Assembly: GCF_900102695.1 (NCBI RefSeq) | Contig: NZ_FMVW01000001.1 | Span: 1 to 64,000, forward strand | Reading direction: 5' to 3' | Origin: Afifella marina DSM 2698 | GTDB lineage: Bacteria; Pseudomonadota; Alphaproteobacteria; Rhizobiales; Afifellaceae | Length of the DNA stretch: 64,000 nucleotides | In this document: positions 52,533 through 62,200 of the stretch, one piece after another | Layout: each line of letters starts with the position of its first letter | How positions within the stretch are numbered: position 1 is the first letter of the stretch | Notes under the pieces: model-generated | Databases searched by the model: none | Told to the model about the DNA's origin: nothing | Seen by the model: only the letters and a program-made list of their open reading frames with translations | Program-made: the position numbers and the translations under genes

Positions 52533-54737
52533 TCAGGCCGCCTTTTCGCTCGTGTCCGCCGTGCCGAAGCGCCCGTAAAACGTCTCGCCTTTTTCGGCCA
52601 TCTCTTTCAGGAGCGCATTCGGTTTGAAGCGCGGACCGTATGTCGCGGCGAGCCTCTCCGCTTTCGCAACGAACTCCTGAAGACCCATGAAGTCGATATA
52701 AGAGAGCGTTCCGCCGGTGAAGGGTGCAAAGCCGAAGCCGAGGATCGAGCCGAGATCGGCCTCGCGCGGATCCTCGATCACACCTTCTTCGACGGTGCGT
52801 GCCGCTTCCAGCGCTTGGGTCACCAGAAGGCGGTCCTTCAATTCGGCGAAATCGAAGTCGTCTGCCGATTTCGGCGTCACGATCTCGGAAAGCCCCGACC
52901 ACAGGTGTTTTTCCTTGCCGGCGTAATCATAGAAGCCCTTGCCGTTCTTGCGGCCGAAGCGTTCGCGGCTTTCCACCATCTCCGACAAGAGGCGCTTCTG
53001 CTCGGCCGAGACGGCGCCTTCGCCGAGATCGGCCTCCGTCGCCTTGACGATCTTCCAGGCGAGATCGACGCCGACCTCGTCGGTGAGCGACAAAGGTCCG
53101 ACGGGCATGCCGGCCATCTTGCCCGCATTTTCCACCATCGCCGGCGGCACGCCCTCCAGAAGCATGAGATGGCCTTCGAGGAGATAAGCGGTGACGCAGC
53201 GATTGGCGTAGAAACCGCGTGAATCGTTGACCACGATTGGCGTCTTGCGGATCGCCCGCACATAATCGAGGGCGACGGCGAGTGCCTTGTCCTCGGTCTT
53301 CTCGCCGAGGATCACCTCGACGAGCTGCATCTTGTCGACAGGGGAGAAGAAGTGGATGCCGACGAAGTCCGCCTCCGAGCGCCAGTTTTTGGCAAGCGAG
53401 GTGATCGGCAGCGTTGAGGTGTTGGAAGCGAAGATCGCGCCCTCCGGCAGATGTGCCTTCACCTTCTCCGTCACCTCGGCCTTGACCTTGCGGTCTTCAA
53501 AGACGGCCTCAATGACGAGATCGGCCTCGGCGAGTGCTCCGTAATCTGGCGTCGCCACGATGCGTTCAAGAATGCCGACGGCGGCCTCTTCGCTCATGCG
53601 CCCGCGTGCCACTTCCTTTTCGAGAAGACCGGCGCAATGCAGCTTGCCCTTCTCCGCCGTCTCCTGGTCGCGGTCGATGAGGACGACGCCCATGCCGGCG
53701 CGCGCCGTGACATAGGCGATGCCGGCCCCCATGAAACCGGCGCCGAGCACGCCGACGCGCTTCAGGTCGCTTGCCGGAACGCCGGCCGGGCGCCGGGCAC
53801 CCTTGTTGAGCGCCTGCAACGAGACGAAGAGCGAGCGCATCATCGCCTGCGCTTCCTTGGTCTGCAGCGTCTTGGCGAAGTAGCGGCTTTCCACCTGAAG
53901 CGCGAGGTCCATCGGCAGCTGCACGCCCTCGAAGACGGCCTGCATGATCGCCCGCGCACCGGGGTAGTTGTTCTGTGTCTCTTTGCGGTAGAGGCCGTTC
54001 GCGGCAGGCCAGAATTGGAAGCCGCCCGGCGTCCAGACTGCGGTTGCTCCGCGCGGCTTGTAACCTTCCTGATCCCAAGGTTTGACGGGTGATACGCCCG
54101 CACTCAGCATGGCCTTGGCAGCCTCGACGAGCTCGCTTTCAGGGGCGACCTTTTCGACGAGGCCCATCGATTTGGCGGCCTCGGCCTTGAGCGTGTTGCC
54201 GCGCAAGAGGAATTGCAGGCCGGCAACGGCATCGGCCATGCGCATCACGCGCTGCGTGCCGCCGGCGCCCGGAAAGATGCCGATCTTGACTTCCGGTAGC
54301 CCGATCTTGGCGTTTTCGGCAACGACGCGACCATGGCAGGCGAGTGCCAGCTCCGTTCCGCCGCCCATGCAGGTGCCGGCAACGGCTGCGATGAAGGGCT
54401 TGCCGCAGGTCTCGATCCGCCGGTAGAGGCGCGACATGCGCGAGGCGCGCTCAAGCAGCTCGGCCGTCGCCGCCTGCGGGTTCTCCGCCTTCTTGGCTTC
54501 GAACGCGCCGAGCAGGTCGGAGAGCATGTTGATGTCGGCGCCGCCGGTGAAATCCTTCTTCGCCGAGGTGATGACGACGCCCTTTACGGCGTCTTCGGCC
54601 ACCGCCCATTCCACGATTGCAGAAAGCTCTTCCATCACCGTTTCGGTGAAGACATTCATGGAGCGGTTCGGCATGTCCCAGGTGACGAGCGCAATTCCGT
54701 CGCCACCCGTTTCGCAGGTGAAATTCTCGTAGGTCAT
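52533..54737 (-). CDS. fadB: Multifunctional enoyl-CoA hydratase / 3-hydroxyacyl-CoA dehydrogenase
   Basis: A 734-residue fusion. Residues 1-190 form the crotonase-type hydratase with the oxyanion segment FTGGADINML and catalytic Glu residues near AGTCMGGGTELALAC and FPGAGGTQ. From about 330 a dehydrogenase begins with the NAD motif GAGFMGAGIAY, followed by SNTSTLPI, HFFSPVDKMQLVEV and the C-terminal NRCV dimer domain. It catalyses the hydration and oxidation steps of fatty-acid beta-oxidation. It is FadJ-like in length. Cotranscribed with the thiolase, cupin and acyl-CoA dehydrogenase genes. Confidence 0.95.
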   Translation of the reverse strand: MTYENFTCETGGDGIALVTWDMPNRSMNVFTETVMEELSAIVEWAVAEDAVKGVVITSAKKDFTGGADINMLSDLLGAFEAKKAENPQAATAELLERASRMSRLYRRIETCGKPFIAAVAGTCMGGGTELALACHGRVVAENAKIGLPEVKIGIFPGAGGTQRVMRMADAVAGLQFLLRGNTLKAEAAKSMGLVEKVAPESELVEAAKAMLSAGVSPVKPWDQEGYKPRGATAVWTPGGFQFWPAANGLYRKETQNNYPGARAIMQAVFEGVQLPMDLALQVESRYFAKTLQTKEAQAMMRSLFVSLQALNKGARRPAGVPASDLKRVGVLGAGFMGAGIAYVTARAGMGVVLIDRDQETAEKGKLHCAGLLEKEVARGRMSEEAAVGILERIVATPDYGALAEADLVIEAVFEDRKVKAEVTEKVKAHLPEGAIFASNTSTLPITSLAKNWRSEADFVGIHFFSPVDKMQLVEVILGEKTEDKALAVALDYVRAIRKTPIVVNDSRGFYANRCVTAYLLEGHLMLLEGVPPAMVENAGKMAGMPVGPLSLTDEVGVDLAWKIVKATEADLGEGAVSAEQKRLLSEMVESRERFGRKNGKGFYDYAGKEKHLWSGLSEIVTPKSADDFDFAELKDRLLVTQALEAARTVEEGVIEDPREADLGSILGFGFAPFTGGTLSYIDFMGLQEFVAKAERLAATYGPRFKPNALLKEMAEKGETFYGRFGTADTSEKAA

Positions 54738-54756
54738 TGGTTGTTTCTCCCCAGGC

Positions 54757-55224
54757 TCAGCCGCGCTCGTAAGGCGTGCCGTCCTTATGCGTGTAGCCGG
54801 GTGCGCCCTCGCCGGTGACGGAGCGCAAATCGATGTCGGGATAGGTCACTGTGTCGGCCCCGGAGCGTGTTCCGACCTCCAGGACGAGCGCATCTCTGTC
54901 GCTGCGGTTGATGAGCTGATGGCCGTTCGCGACACCCGCCTTGAAAGTGGCGGCGTCTCCCGCCTTCAGGATCGCCTCGCCGCCATCTTCAACAAGCACC
55001 ACTTCGCCTTCGACGATGAAGACGAATTCATCTTCCGTCTCGTGCCAGTGGCGCTGAGACGAGGCGGCGCCGGGCTGCAGACGGCAGAGATTGACGCCGA
55101 ACTGGTCGAGACCGCCGGCATTGCCGAGGCGCTTGCGGAAGCGCCCCGCCACCAGCGCGTCGTAGGGTGCTGGATAGCCGGTGGAGTTCACCTCGGGGAT
55201 CTGATCGATGTCGATTTTCGGCAT
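54757..55224 (-). CDS. Cupin-domain protein in the beta-oxidation operon
   Basis: A 155-residue single cupin. The metal-site motif is [18 protein letters not shown] (two His, one Glu), with the second motif H-Q after GVANG. It resembles the small RmlC-like cupins of unknown substrate that are often annotated only as cupin proteins. It lies three bases downstream of the thiolase stop and 19 bases before fadB, so it is embedded in the beta-oxidation operon. Its role there is unknown; it may bind or oxidise an unusual acyl intermediate. Confidence 0.82.
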   Translation of the reverse strand: MPKIDIDQIPEVNSTGYPAPYDALVAGRFRKRLGNAGGLDQFGVNLCRLQPGAASSQRHWHETEDEFVFIVEGEVVLVEDGGEAILKAGDAATFKAGVANGHQLINRSDRDALVLEVGTRSGADTVTYPDIDLRSVTGEGAPGYTHKDGTPYERG

Positions 55225-55227
55225 GGC

Positions 55228-56436
55228 TCAGACCCGTTCGATGATCGTCGCCGTGCCCATACCGGCCCCGATGCACAAGGTGACGAGGGCGGTGTTGAGA
55301 TCGCGTCGCTCCAGTTCGTCGAGCACCGTCCCGAGGATCATCGCACCCGTCGCGCCGAGCGGGTGGCCCATGGCGATCGCCCCGCCATTCACGTTGACCG
55401 TTGCCGGATCGAGATCGAAGGCCTGCATGTAGCGCAGCACGACGGAGGCGAAGGCCTCGTTGATCTCGACGAGATCGATATCGGAAAACGTCATGCCGGA
55501 GCGCTTCAGGAGCTTCTCCGTCACGTCGACCGGTCCGGTCAGCATCAAAGCGGGTTCCGAACCGATATTGGCGAAGGCGCGGATTTTTGCGCGCGGTTTG
55601 AGACCAGCGGCCTTACCGCCCTGTTCATTGCCAATAAGGACAGCGGCTGCGCCATCGACGATGCCGGAGGAATTGCCGGCGTGGTGGACGTGGCGGAGCT
55701 TCTCGACTTCCGGATGGGCCTGGATGGCGACCGCGTCGAAGCCGCCCATTTCGCCGACGCCCGCGAAGGACGGCTTGAGGGAACCGAGAGACTGCATGTC
55801 GGTTTCGGGCCTTGGATGCTCGTCGCGTTCGAGCAGCGGCAGACCGTTCGGATCTTTCACCGGCGCGATCGAGTGCTTGAAGCGGCCCTCTTCCCAGGCG
55901 GCATGGGCGCGCTTCTGGCTTTCCACCGCATAGGCATCGCAATCGTCGCGGGTGAAGCCGTACTTGGTGGCAATGAGGTCGGCGGAAACGCCCTGCGGCA
56001 TGAAATAGGCGGGAACGGCGACGTGCGGATCGACGGCCCAGGCGCCGCCAGAGGCGCCGAGCCCGACCCGCGACATCGATTCCACGCCGCCGGCGACGGC
56101 GAGATCATGGTGACTGGTGATGACCTGGCCGGCGGCCATGTTGATGGCATCGAGGCCCGAGGCACAGAAGCGGTTGATCTGCATGCCTGGAACCGACTGG
56201 TGGTAATCGGCGGCGAAGACGGCCGCGCGGCCGATATTGCCGCCCGCTTCGCCGACCGGATCGACGCAGCCGAGGATCACATCGTCGACGAGGCTCGTGT
56301 CGAGACCATTGCGTTCGCGCACGGCCTCAAGTGCGGTTGCCGCAAGGCGCACCGTCGGCACGGTGTGCAGCGCTCCGTCCTTCTTGCCGCGGCCGCGCGG
56401 CGTGCGCACATGGTCAAAGATATAGGCTTCAGACAT
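55228..56436 (-). CDS. fadA: Acetyl-CoA C-acyltransferase (thiolase)
   Basis: A 402-residue thiolase that splits 3-ketoacyl-CoA with CoA. The nucleophile is C91 in [16 protein letters not shown]; the second triad parts are H in [15 protein letters not shown] and C in [12 protein letters not shown]. The length and [18 protein letters not shown] opening are those of FadA/acetyl-CoA acetyltransferases. It follows the acyl-CoA dehydrogenase gene on the same strand by 78 bases. Confidence 0.96.
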   Translation of the reverse strand: MSEAYIFDHVRTPRGRGKKDGALHTVPTVRLAATALEAVRERNGLDTSLVDDVILGCVDPVGEAGGNIGRAAVFAADYHQSVPGMQINRFCASGLDAINMAAGQVITSHHDLAVAGGVESMSRVGLGASGGAWAVDPHVAVPAYFMPQGVSADLIATKYGFTRDDCDAYAVESQKRAHAAWEEGRFKHSIAPVKDPNGLPLLERDEHPRPETDMQSLGSLKPSFAGVGEMGGFDAVAIQAHPEVEKLRHVHHAGNSSGIVDGAAAVLIGNEQGGKAAGLKPRAKIRAFANIGSEPALMLTGPVDVTEKLLKRSGMTFSDIDLVEINEAFASVVLRYMQAFDLDPATVNVNGGAIAMGHPLGATGAMILGTVLDELERRDLNTALVTLCIGAGMGTATIIERV

Positions 56437-56514
56437 GTTCTCTCCTGCCCTGCGATCCGCGGTGAGGGCTCCGCAGATACAAATGTTCTGTTTGATTTTG
56501 ACGTCTAGGAGGCC

Positions 56515-58323
56515 TCAAAAAGCTTCAGCCGGCAGCGCCATCGTCGTCTCAGCGCCCGTGGCGATCCGTCTGAGGCGCGTCCCGGTCTCCGGCATCGCCC
56601 GTTCCATGTAATAGCGGGCGAAGAGAAGCTTGTTTTCATAGAAGCTCTGGTCTCCCGTCGGGCCTGCGGCGAGCGCTCTGCCGGCCGCTTGCGCCATTTT
56701 CGCCCACATATAGCCGAGCGCGACAAGACCGAAGAGGTGCATGTAATCGGTGGAACCGGCGCCCGCATTGTCCGGATCCTGCATGCCGTTCTTGGCGAGC
56801 CACATCGTCGCCTTTTGCAGATGGTCGAGCCCCTCTTTCAGGGCAGGGACGAGCGTCGCAAGCGTGGCGTCCTCTGCGTTCTCGGCGAGGAAAGTCGAAA
56901 TCTCGGTCAGGAATGCTGTGATGGCGCGCCCATTGTCGGCGGGAAGCTTGCGGCCGACGAGATCGAGCGCCTGGATGCCGTTGGCACCTTCGTAGATCAT
57001 GGCGATGCGCGCATCGCGCACGAACTGCTCCATGCCCCATTCCGCGATATAGCCGTGGCCGCCATAGACCTGCTGCGCGGCCACGGCGTTTTCAAAGCCG
57101 CGATCCGTGAAGACGCCCTTGATGACCGGCGTGACGAGCGCGAGCCAGTCTTCCGCCGCCTGTCGTGCCGCGGGATCCGGGCTGCGGGTCGCGATATCGG
57201 ATTTGAGCGAGGTGTCGAGCATGAGGGCACGTGCCGCCTCGTTGAAGGCACGCACGGACATCAAGATTCGGCGGATGTCGGGGTGCACAATGATCGGGTC
57301 TGCGGCAGATGCAGGCTCGCCGGCGGCCCCATTCTTTTTCGACAAGGCACGCCCCTGGCGCCGTTCGCGCGCATAGGTGACGGCGTTCTGATAGGCGATT
57401 TCCGACTGCGCCAGCCCCTGCAGGCCGACGCCGAGCCGCGCCTCGTTCATCATCGTGAACATCGCTTTGAGGCCCTTATGGGCTTCGCCGACAAGCCAAC
57501 CCTTGGCCTCGTCATAATTCATGACGCAGGTGGCATTGCCGTGAATGCCCATCTTTTCTTCGATCGCACCGCAGGTGACGCCGTTCGCCTCGCCGGGCGC
57601 GCCGTCCGCATCCGGCAGGCGCTTCGGCACCAGGAAGAGGGAGAGGCCTTTGACGCCGGCGGGGGCGCCTTCGGTGCGTGCCAGCACGAGGTGTATGATG
57701 TTGGGCGTGAGATCATGCTCGCCGCCGGAGATGAAGATCTTCTGGCCGCTCAAGCGGTAGCTGCCGTCGTCCTGCGGCACGGCCTTGGTGCGGATGAGGC
57801 CGAGATCGGTGCCGCAATGTGGCTCCGTCAGGTTCATCGTGGCAAGCCATTCGCCAGCGATCAGGCGCGGCAGATATTCGCTCTTCTGGCTGTTGCTGCC
57901 ATGCGCGGAAAGGGCGGCGATGGCGCCCTGGGCAAGGCCGGGATACATCGACCACGCCATATTGGCCGAGGCCTGGAACTCGCCGACGGCCGTGGCGATG
58001 ACGAAAGGCAGGCCCTGGCCGCCATAATCGGGATCTGCCGCCAGTCCCACCCAGCCGCCGTCGGCGTAGAGACGGTAGGCATCCTTGAAGCCTGACGGCG
58101 TCGTCACACGGCCATCGTCGTGACGGGTGCAGCCTTCACGGTCGCCCACCTGATTGAGGGGTGCGAGGACTTCGCGGCAGAATTTGCCGCCTTCTTCCAG
58201 AACTGCTTCCATGACTTCGCCGCTGGCATCGGCGAATCCAGGGAGGTTCGAAAGACGGCCGATGCCAAGCACGTCGTTGAGGACGAAAAGCGTATCGCGA
58301 ATAGGAGCGGAATAGGTCGGCAT
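56515..58323 (-). CDS. fadE: Acyl-CoA dehydrogenase, long form
   Basis: A 602-residue flavoprotein of the long AcdA/FadE12-like type with the C-terminal extension found in AidB-related and DmdC-like enzymes. Marks: MNLTEPHCGTDLGLIRTKA (FAD/substrate site), ISGGEHDL, EEKMGIHGNATCVMNYD, and YGGHGYIAEWGMEQFVRDARIAMIYEGANGIQALDLVGRKL carrying the catalytic Glu. It catalyses the first oxidation of acyl-CoA (or a close relative such as methylthiopropanoyl-CoA, which DmdC-type members use). The first enzyme gene after merR. Confidence 0.93.
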   Translation of the reverse strand: MPTYSAPIRDTLFVLNDVLGIGRLSNLPGFADASGEVMEAVLEEGGKFCREVLAPLNQVGDREGCTRHDDGRVTTPSGFKDAYRLYADGGWVGLAADPDYGGQGLPFVIATAVGEFQASANMAWSMYPGLAQGAIAALSAHGSNSQKSEYLPRLIAGEWLATMNLTEPHCGTDLGLIRTKAVPQDDGSYRLSGQKIFISGGEHDLTPNIIHLVLARTEGAPAGVKGLSLFLVPKRLPDADGAPGEANGVTCGAIEEKMGIHGNATCVMNYDEAKGWLVGEAHKGLKAMFTMMNEARLGVGLQGLAQSEIAYQNAVTYARERRQGRALSKKNGAAGEPASAADPIIVHPDIRRILMSVRAFNEAARALMLDTSLKSDIATRSPDPAARQAAEDWLALVTPVIKGVFTDRGFENAVAAQQVYGGHGYIAEWGMEQFVRDARIAMIYEGANGIQALDLVGRKLPADNGRAITAFLTEISTFLAENAEDATLATLVPALKEGLDHLQKATMWLAKNGMQDPDNAGAGSTDYMHLFGLVALGYMWAKMAQAAGRALAAGPTGDQSFYENKLLFARYYMERAMPETGTRLRRIATGAETTMALPAEAF

Positions 58324-58337
58324 GAGCGAGCTTACCC

Positions 58338-58351
58338 TTACGTAAACGTCA
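58338..58351. promoter_or_regulatory. MerR-type operator upstream of fadE
   Basis: TTACGTAAACGTCA contains ACGTAAACGT, which also occurs as ACGTGAACGT (minus strand) upstream of merR. It is 15-28 bases before fadE and probably the binding site of the MerR regulator. Confidence 0.6.
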
Positions 58352-58462
58352 GCCAGGTCGACCTTCCATTATCGTCTGAATTCGTCACTGACAAGCGTGC
58401 ACACGCCCCTGACCCCGCGGAAATGCGCGGGTTTCTTTGCATGACGCAACGTCTTCTAAGAC

Positions 58463-58864
58463 TTAGGCGGCCTCTCCGGCCTGCTTCTGCTCGTCCTGCT
58501 TCTGCGTCAGGATCTGGCGCACCGCATCCATTGTCTGAGACAATTCGTCGATCGCGTGCTCGATCTCTTCTCTCTGCCGCTTGAGGACGGCGACCTGTCC
58601 CTCGAACTTGTCGAGCGCGACCTGCATCTGCAGAACTTCGCCGTCCTTCATATCGTAGAGATCGAGGATTTCTTTGATCTCCACCAGCGAGAAGCCGACC
58701 TTCTTGCCCATCAGGACGAGCTTCAGCCGGGCCCGGTCGCGCCGGGAATAGATGCGATTCAATCCCTCACGACGCGGATTGAGAAGACCCTTGTCTTCGT
58801 AAAATCGTAGGGTTCGAAGCGTCACGCCGAATTCGCGCGACAATTCACCGATGCTGTAAGTCAT
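58463..58864 (-). CDS. MerR-family regulator of the beta-oxidation operon
   Basis: A 133-residue MerR regulator: winged HTH (MTYSIGELSREFGVTLRTLRFYEDKGLLNP), then IYSRRDRARLKLVLMGKKVGFSLVEIKEIL, and a dimerisation coiled coil (about 85-125). It lacks the C-terminal cysteines of metal sensors, so a small metabolite (acyl-CoA type) is the likely signal. Its place before fadE and the duplicate ACGTRAACGT motifs upstream of both genes suggest it controls the operon and itself. Confidence 0.9.
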   Translation of the reverse strand: MTYSIGELSREFGVTLRTLRFYEDKGLLNPRREGLNRIYSRRDRARLKLVLMGKKVGFSLVEIKEILDLYDMKDGEVLQMQVALDKFEGQVAVLKRQREEIEHAIDELSQTMDAVRQILTQKQDEQKQAGEAA

Positions 58865-58922
58865 TCACGTCCACTTTCTGCACCCGCCGTAAGCGCCAGC
58901 TTTCCGCCGGTCGGGCGTGAGT

Positions 58923-58932
58923 ACGTTCACGT
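58923..58932. promoter_or_regulatory. MerR-type operator upstream of merR
   Basis: ACGTTCACGT (minus strand ACGTGAACGT), 59-68 bases upstream of merR, is the counterpart of the site before fadE (ACGTAAACGT). Confidence 0.5.
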
Positions 58933-59102
58933 TAATTGAGGTCGCAGTCTCTCGACCGAACATTAGCGCACGTCAATCATGAGCCTATAGGTCTAGCCTA
59001 CGGGCTTCGATGAAACGTGAACGGGGCGTCTGCTGCCCCGGTTCCTTGTCAGGCTGCTTTCCCGGCGGCTCAACATGAGAAATCGTCCAAAACATGGCAG
59101 AG

Positions 59103-59117
59103 TTAACGTCATGTTTA
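59103..59117. promoter_or_regulatory. Near-consensus CtrA box
   Basis: TTAA-N7-TTTA, matching the CtrA consensus TTAA-N7-TTAA at seven of eight positions, 97-111 bases upstream of the PodJ-like start. CtrA controls polar and cell-cycle genes in alphaproteobacteria. Confidence 0.5.
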
Positions 59118-59213
59118 CCATGCGCACCGTTAACCTTTTTCCAACCATCAGAGTGCTTCGACCTGTCGACGTGCGAACGGTCGAGCTTTTCTCTTCTGGT
59201 CCGAGGAGACGCA

Positions 59214-62200
59214 ATGAAAGCCCGCACATCATGGAGAGGCAGAGCAGGATCGCCGCCGCCCGCCCCGGGTCAGGGGGGCACCGATCTGCGGGCTCTGTTG
59301 AATGCGCGCTTCGATGCGGAAGGGCGTATCATTCACGAGCCGGCCTACGCGGATTCTCAAGCCGAGCGCCTTGCCGGAGATGCCGGCGAGGGCGACATCA
59401 GCACCGAACACTTGCAGGCGGCTGTCGAAGCGCTTGCCAAACGTATCGAAGAGGCGGAACGCGGCGAGGCTGACCGCACGTCGCAGGCCCGCAGCCGGCG
59501 TGCGCCAGTCGCGCCTCCGGCCCCGGGAACGTTTGACGAGCCGGCAACGGCGACCCCGCCTTCCTCAGACAAAACGTCTGATGCCGCCGATGACCTCTTG
59601 AAGCGTCTCGACGCTTTCGAAAGGCATCTGGAGGAGCTCTCTCGTGGCGGCGCTGCTGGCAAACGCACCCCTGGCTTCGACGAGGGGCCCACGCCGGACC
59701 TGAGGGCGACACCTGCCGAGCCGAGCGTCCAGGCTCCTTCGGCTCGCAAGTCCACCCCCACCGAAAAGCCCGCCGAACCGCGCCGCGCATTTGCTGGCGG
59801 GCTTGCAGATTTCGCCCGCGATCTCGCCAATCGCCGGCCGAAGAACGAGGCGCCTGGGGAGATGTCTCGTGCCGCACCCACCGATGCGCGTGACAAAAAG
59901 CCGGCGCAGGCCGACAAGAACGCCGCCGACAAGACCTCCGTCGACAAGAACGCTGAAGTCTTGCGCCAGATTGAGAAGTTGCAGCACGCGCTGGAAGACG
60001 AGGTGCGTCCCTCGCGCGGCGCGCTTGCCTCTCTGCAAGAGCGCATGGGCGATGTCGATCTGCGCCTTCAGGCGCTGCACCGCAGCGTCGCCTCGGTTGC
60101 CCAGCCGCAGGCGCTCTCTGAGGAAATCGCCGCCATCCGCATCGGACTTGCAGCGCTTCCGCAGGGCAAAGCCTTTGATGCGATCGAAGCCCGGCTTGGC
60201 GAACTCGCCGGCCGCATCGATGCGATGTCTCAACCCCACGATCGCAGCGACGAACACGAGAGCTTCGCGCGTATCGAAAGCCGGCTCGACATGCTCGCAG
60301 CCGCGATGGATGAGATCCGCGACAGCCGAATCGGCGCTATCGACGATCTTGCTGCGCAGCTCGACCGTCTGGCTGAGCGCGTTGAAAGTCTCGGCGAAAG
60401 CCGCTCCGACCTCGGACCATTAGAGGAACCTCTCTCTGAGCTTTCCGCGCGCATTCAGGCCGTGCCGGATACGCGCCCGATGCTGACGGCGCTCGACGAC
60501 AAGCTGACCCGCATCGCCACGAGCCTCGATGAACGCAGTGTCGGCTCGTCCGATATCGAAGAAATCACCCAGCGCCTCGATCGTCTCGCGGCTGAAATTT
60601 CAGGTTTTCTCACCGAGAGCGAAGAACGTTTCTCGCTGAAACCCGTCCTTGATCGCTTGTCGGAAATCGATGCGCGTTTCGCCGATGAGCGGGTCGACAC
60701 AGATCAGCTTTCCGGTCTTGTCGCCCGTATGGAAGACGCCGTCACCAACGCCCCGATCGGTGAGCGCTTTGCGGCGCTTGAGGCACGCATACAAGGCCTC
60801 GATCGAAAGCTGCCGGATAGCGACAGCAATCTTTTGAACGATATCGTCGATCTGCGCTCTGAAATCGCCGAACTGCGCGCCGATATCCGCAACAGCCCTC
60901 CGACTGCGGATGCTGGCATCCGCGTGCTGCAGCCGGCGATCCGCGAGATCAAAGAGCGCCTCGACCGACTGCCTGAGGAGCCGGCGCGCTTCAACCGCGA
61001 GCTGGAAGCCCAGATCGGCCGCATCTCTGCGATGCTCGATCGCCCCGCAGCGGAATCGAAGGCGCTGACGCGCCTCGAGGACGCGCTCGCTGATATTCGC
61101 GAACGCCTCGATCGGCAGGAGCTGCACCATGACGCGGAAACCTGGCACGCCGCCGGGGTCGATACCGCCGAAGGGTCGGAAGCGCTGGCGCGTCTTGCGA
61201 GCGCACTCCAGCACGATCTCAGCGAACTGAAATCCGTTGCTGAGGCGGGCGAGGAACGCACGCGAAGCTCGCTCGATGCGGTGCATGAAACGCTGGAAGC
61301 CGTCGTCAAGCGCATGGCTTTCCTTGAGCGCGACCTGCCGTTCTCCGGCGACGACAATGGCGGCTCGAAGCCACCTGCGCCGCGTGCCGCCCCTTCGGGC
61401 GACGACGACAGGCCGTCGGGGATCTCTCCCTCATCCACCGCGCCGTCCGGTCCGAAGCCTGGCCCTGCGGGTCGCGCGGGCCCCGTCCAATGGTCGCCGC
61501 GGCCTCCTGCGCCGGAGCCGGAAAAGCGGGTGGAAGAGAACACCGCCCAGGGGCTCCTCAGCCGTCTGTCCGCCACGCAATTGCTGAAGCGGGCGACAGG
61601 TGGGCGGGCGGAGTCCTTCGTGCCTCGCCAGGAAGAGGAGATGTCGCTCGACTCCCTCCTGGAACCGGGCGGTGGCCCCTTGCATTCCGACCTTGCGGAT
61701 GCGCCGAGTTCGGCAAGCCATTACATTTCGGCGGCCCGTAAGAATGCGTCGTCTCAGACCAGCGGTTCGGAGGAGGCGCTGGCAGCTGCGTATGAAGATT
61801 TCCGGGCTCAAAGCCGCAACCGAGAGAGCTCGTCGAGCGATTTCCTGAGCGCTGCACGTCGCGCCGCCCGTGCCGCCGCTGCCGAAGCCGCCGCGGCTGA
61901 GCGCGATGCCGGTCGTGCCAAAGGGCACGGCGGCTCGCAGATCCTCGATTTCTTCAAGGCACGGCGCCGTCTTCTCGTGGCGGGGGCCGTCGCGCTCGCC
62001 GTCGCCTTCGCTGCGGTGCAATTCGTCAAGGTGCGAGGCGAGGAGGCTCGGACTGCGAATTCGCATCCGGCGATCGAGACACCGGCGCCCGCTCCGAAGG
62101 AGACCGAAGTTCCAGGTGACGGGAGTTCGATCGTTCAGCCGAGCCCCGCGTCCGGCGAAGCGATGATGGAAGCCGGCAACGCCGCGCCTTTGCCTCGGCC

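Larger units (their letters stand above)
58865..59213. other. 349-base divergent spacer between merR and the PodJ-like gene
   Basis: Contains one ACGTTCACGT motif (58923-58932) for merR, and closer to the plus-strand gene a near-consensus CtrA box (59103-59117). No gene or RNA recognised. Confidence 0.5.

Noticed and set aside
54787-56508. 573-codon plus-strand frame over cupin and thiolase
   Set aside because: Antisense shadow; the thiolase and cupin frames have catalytic residues.
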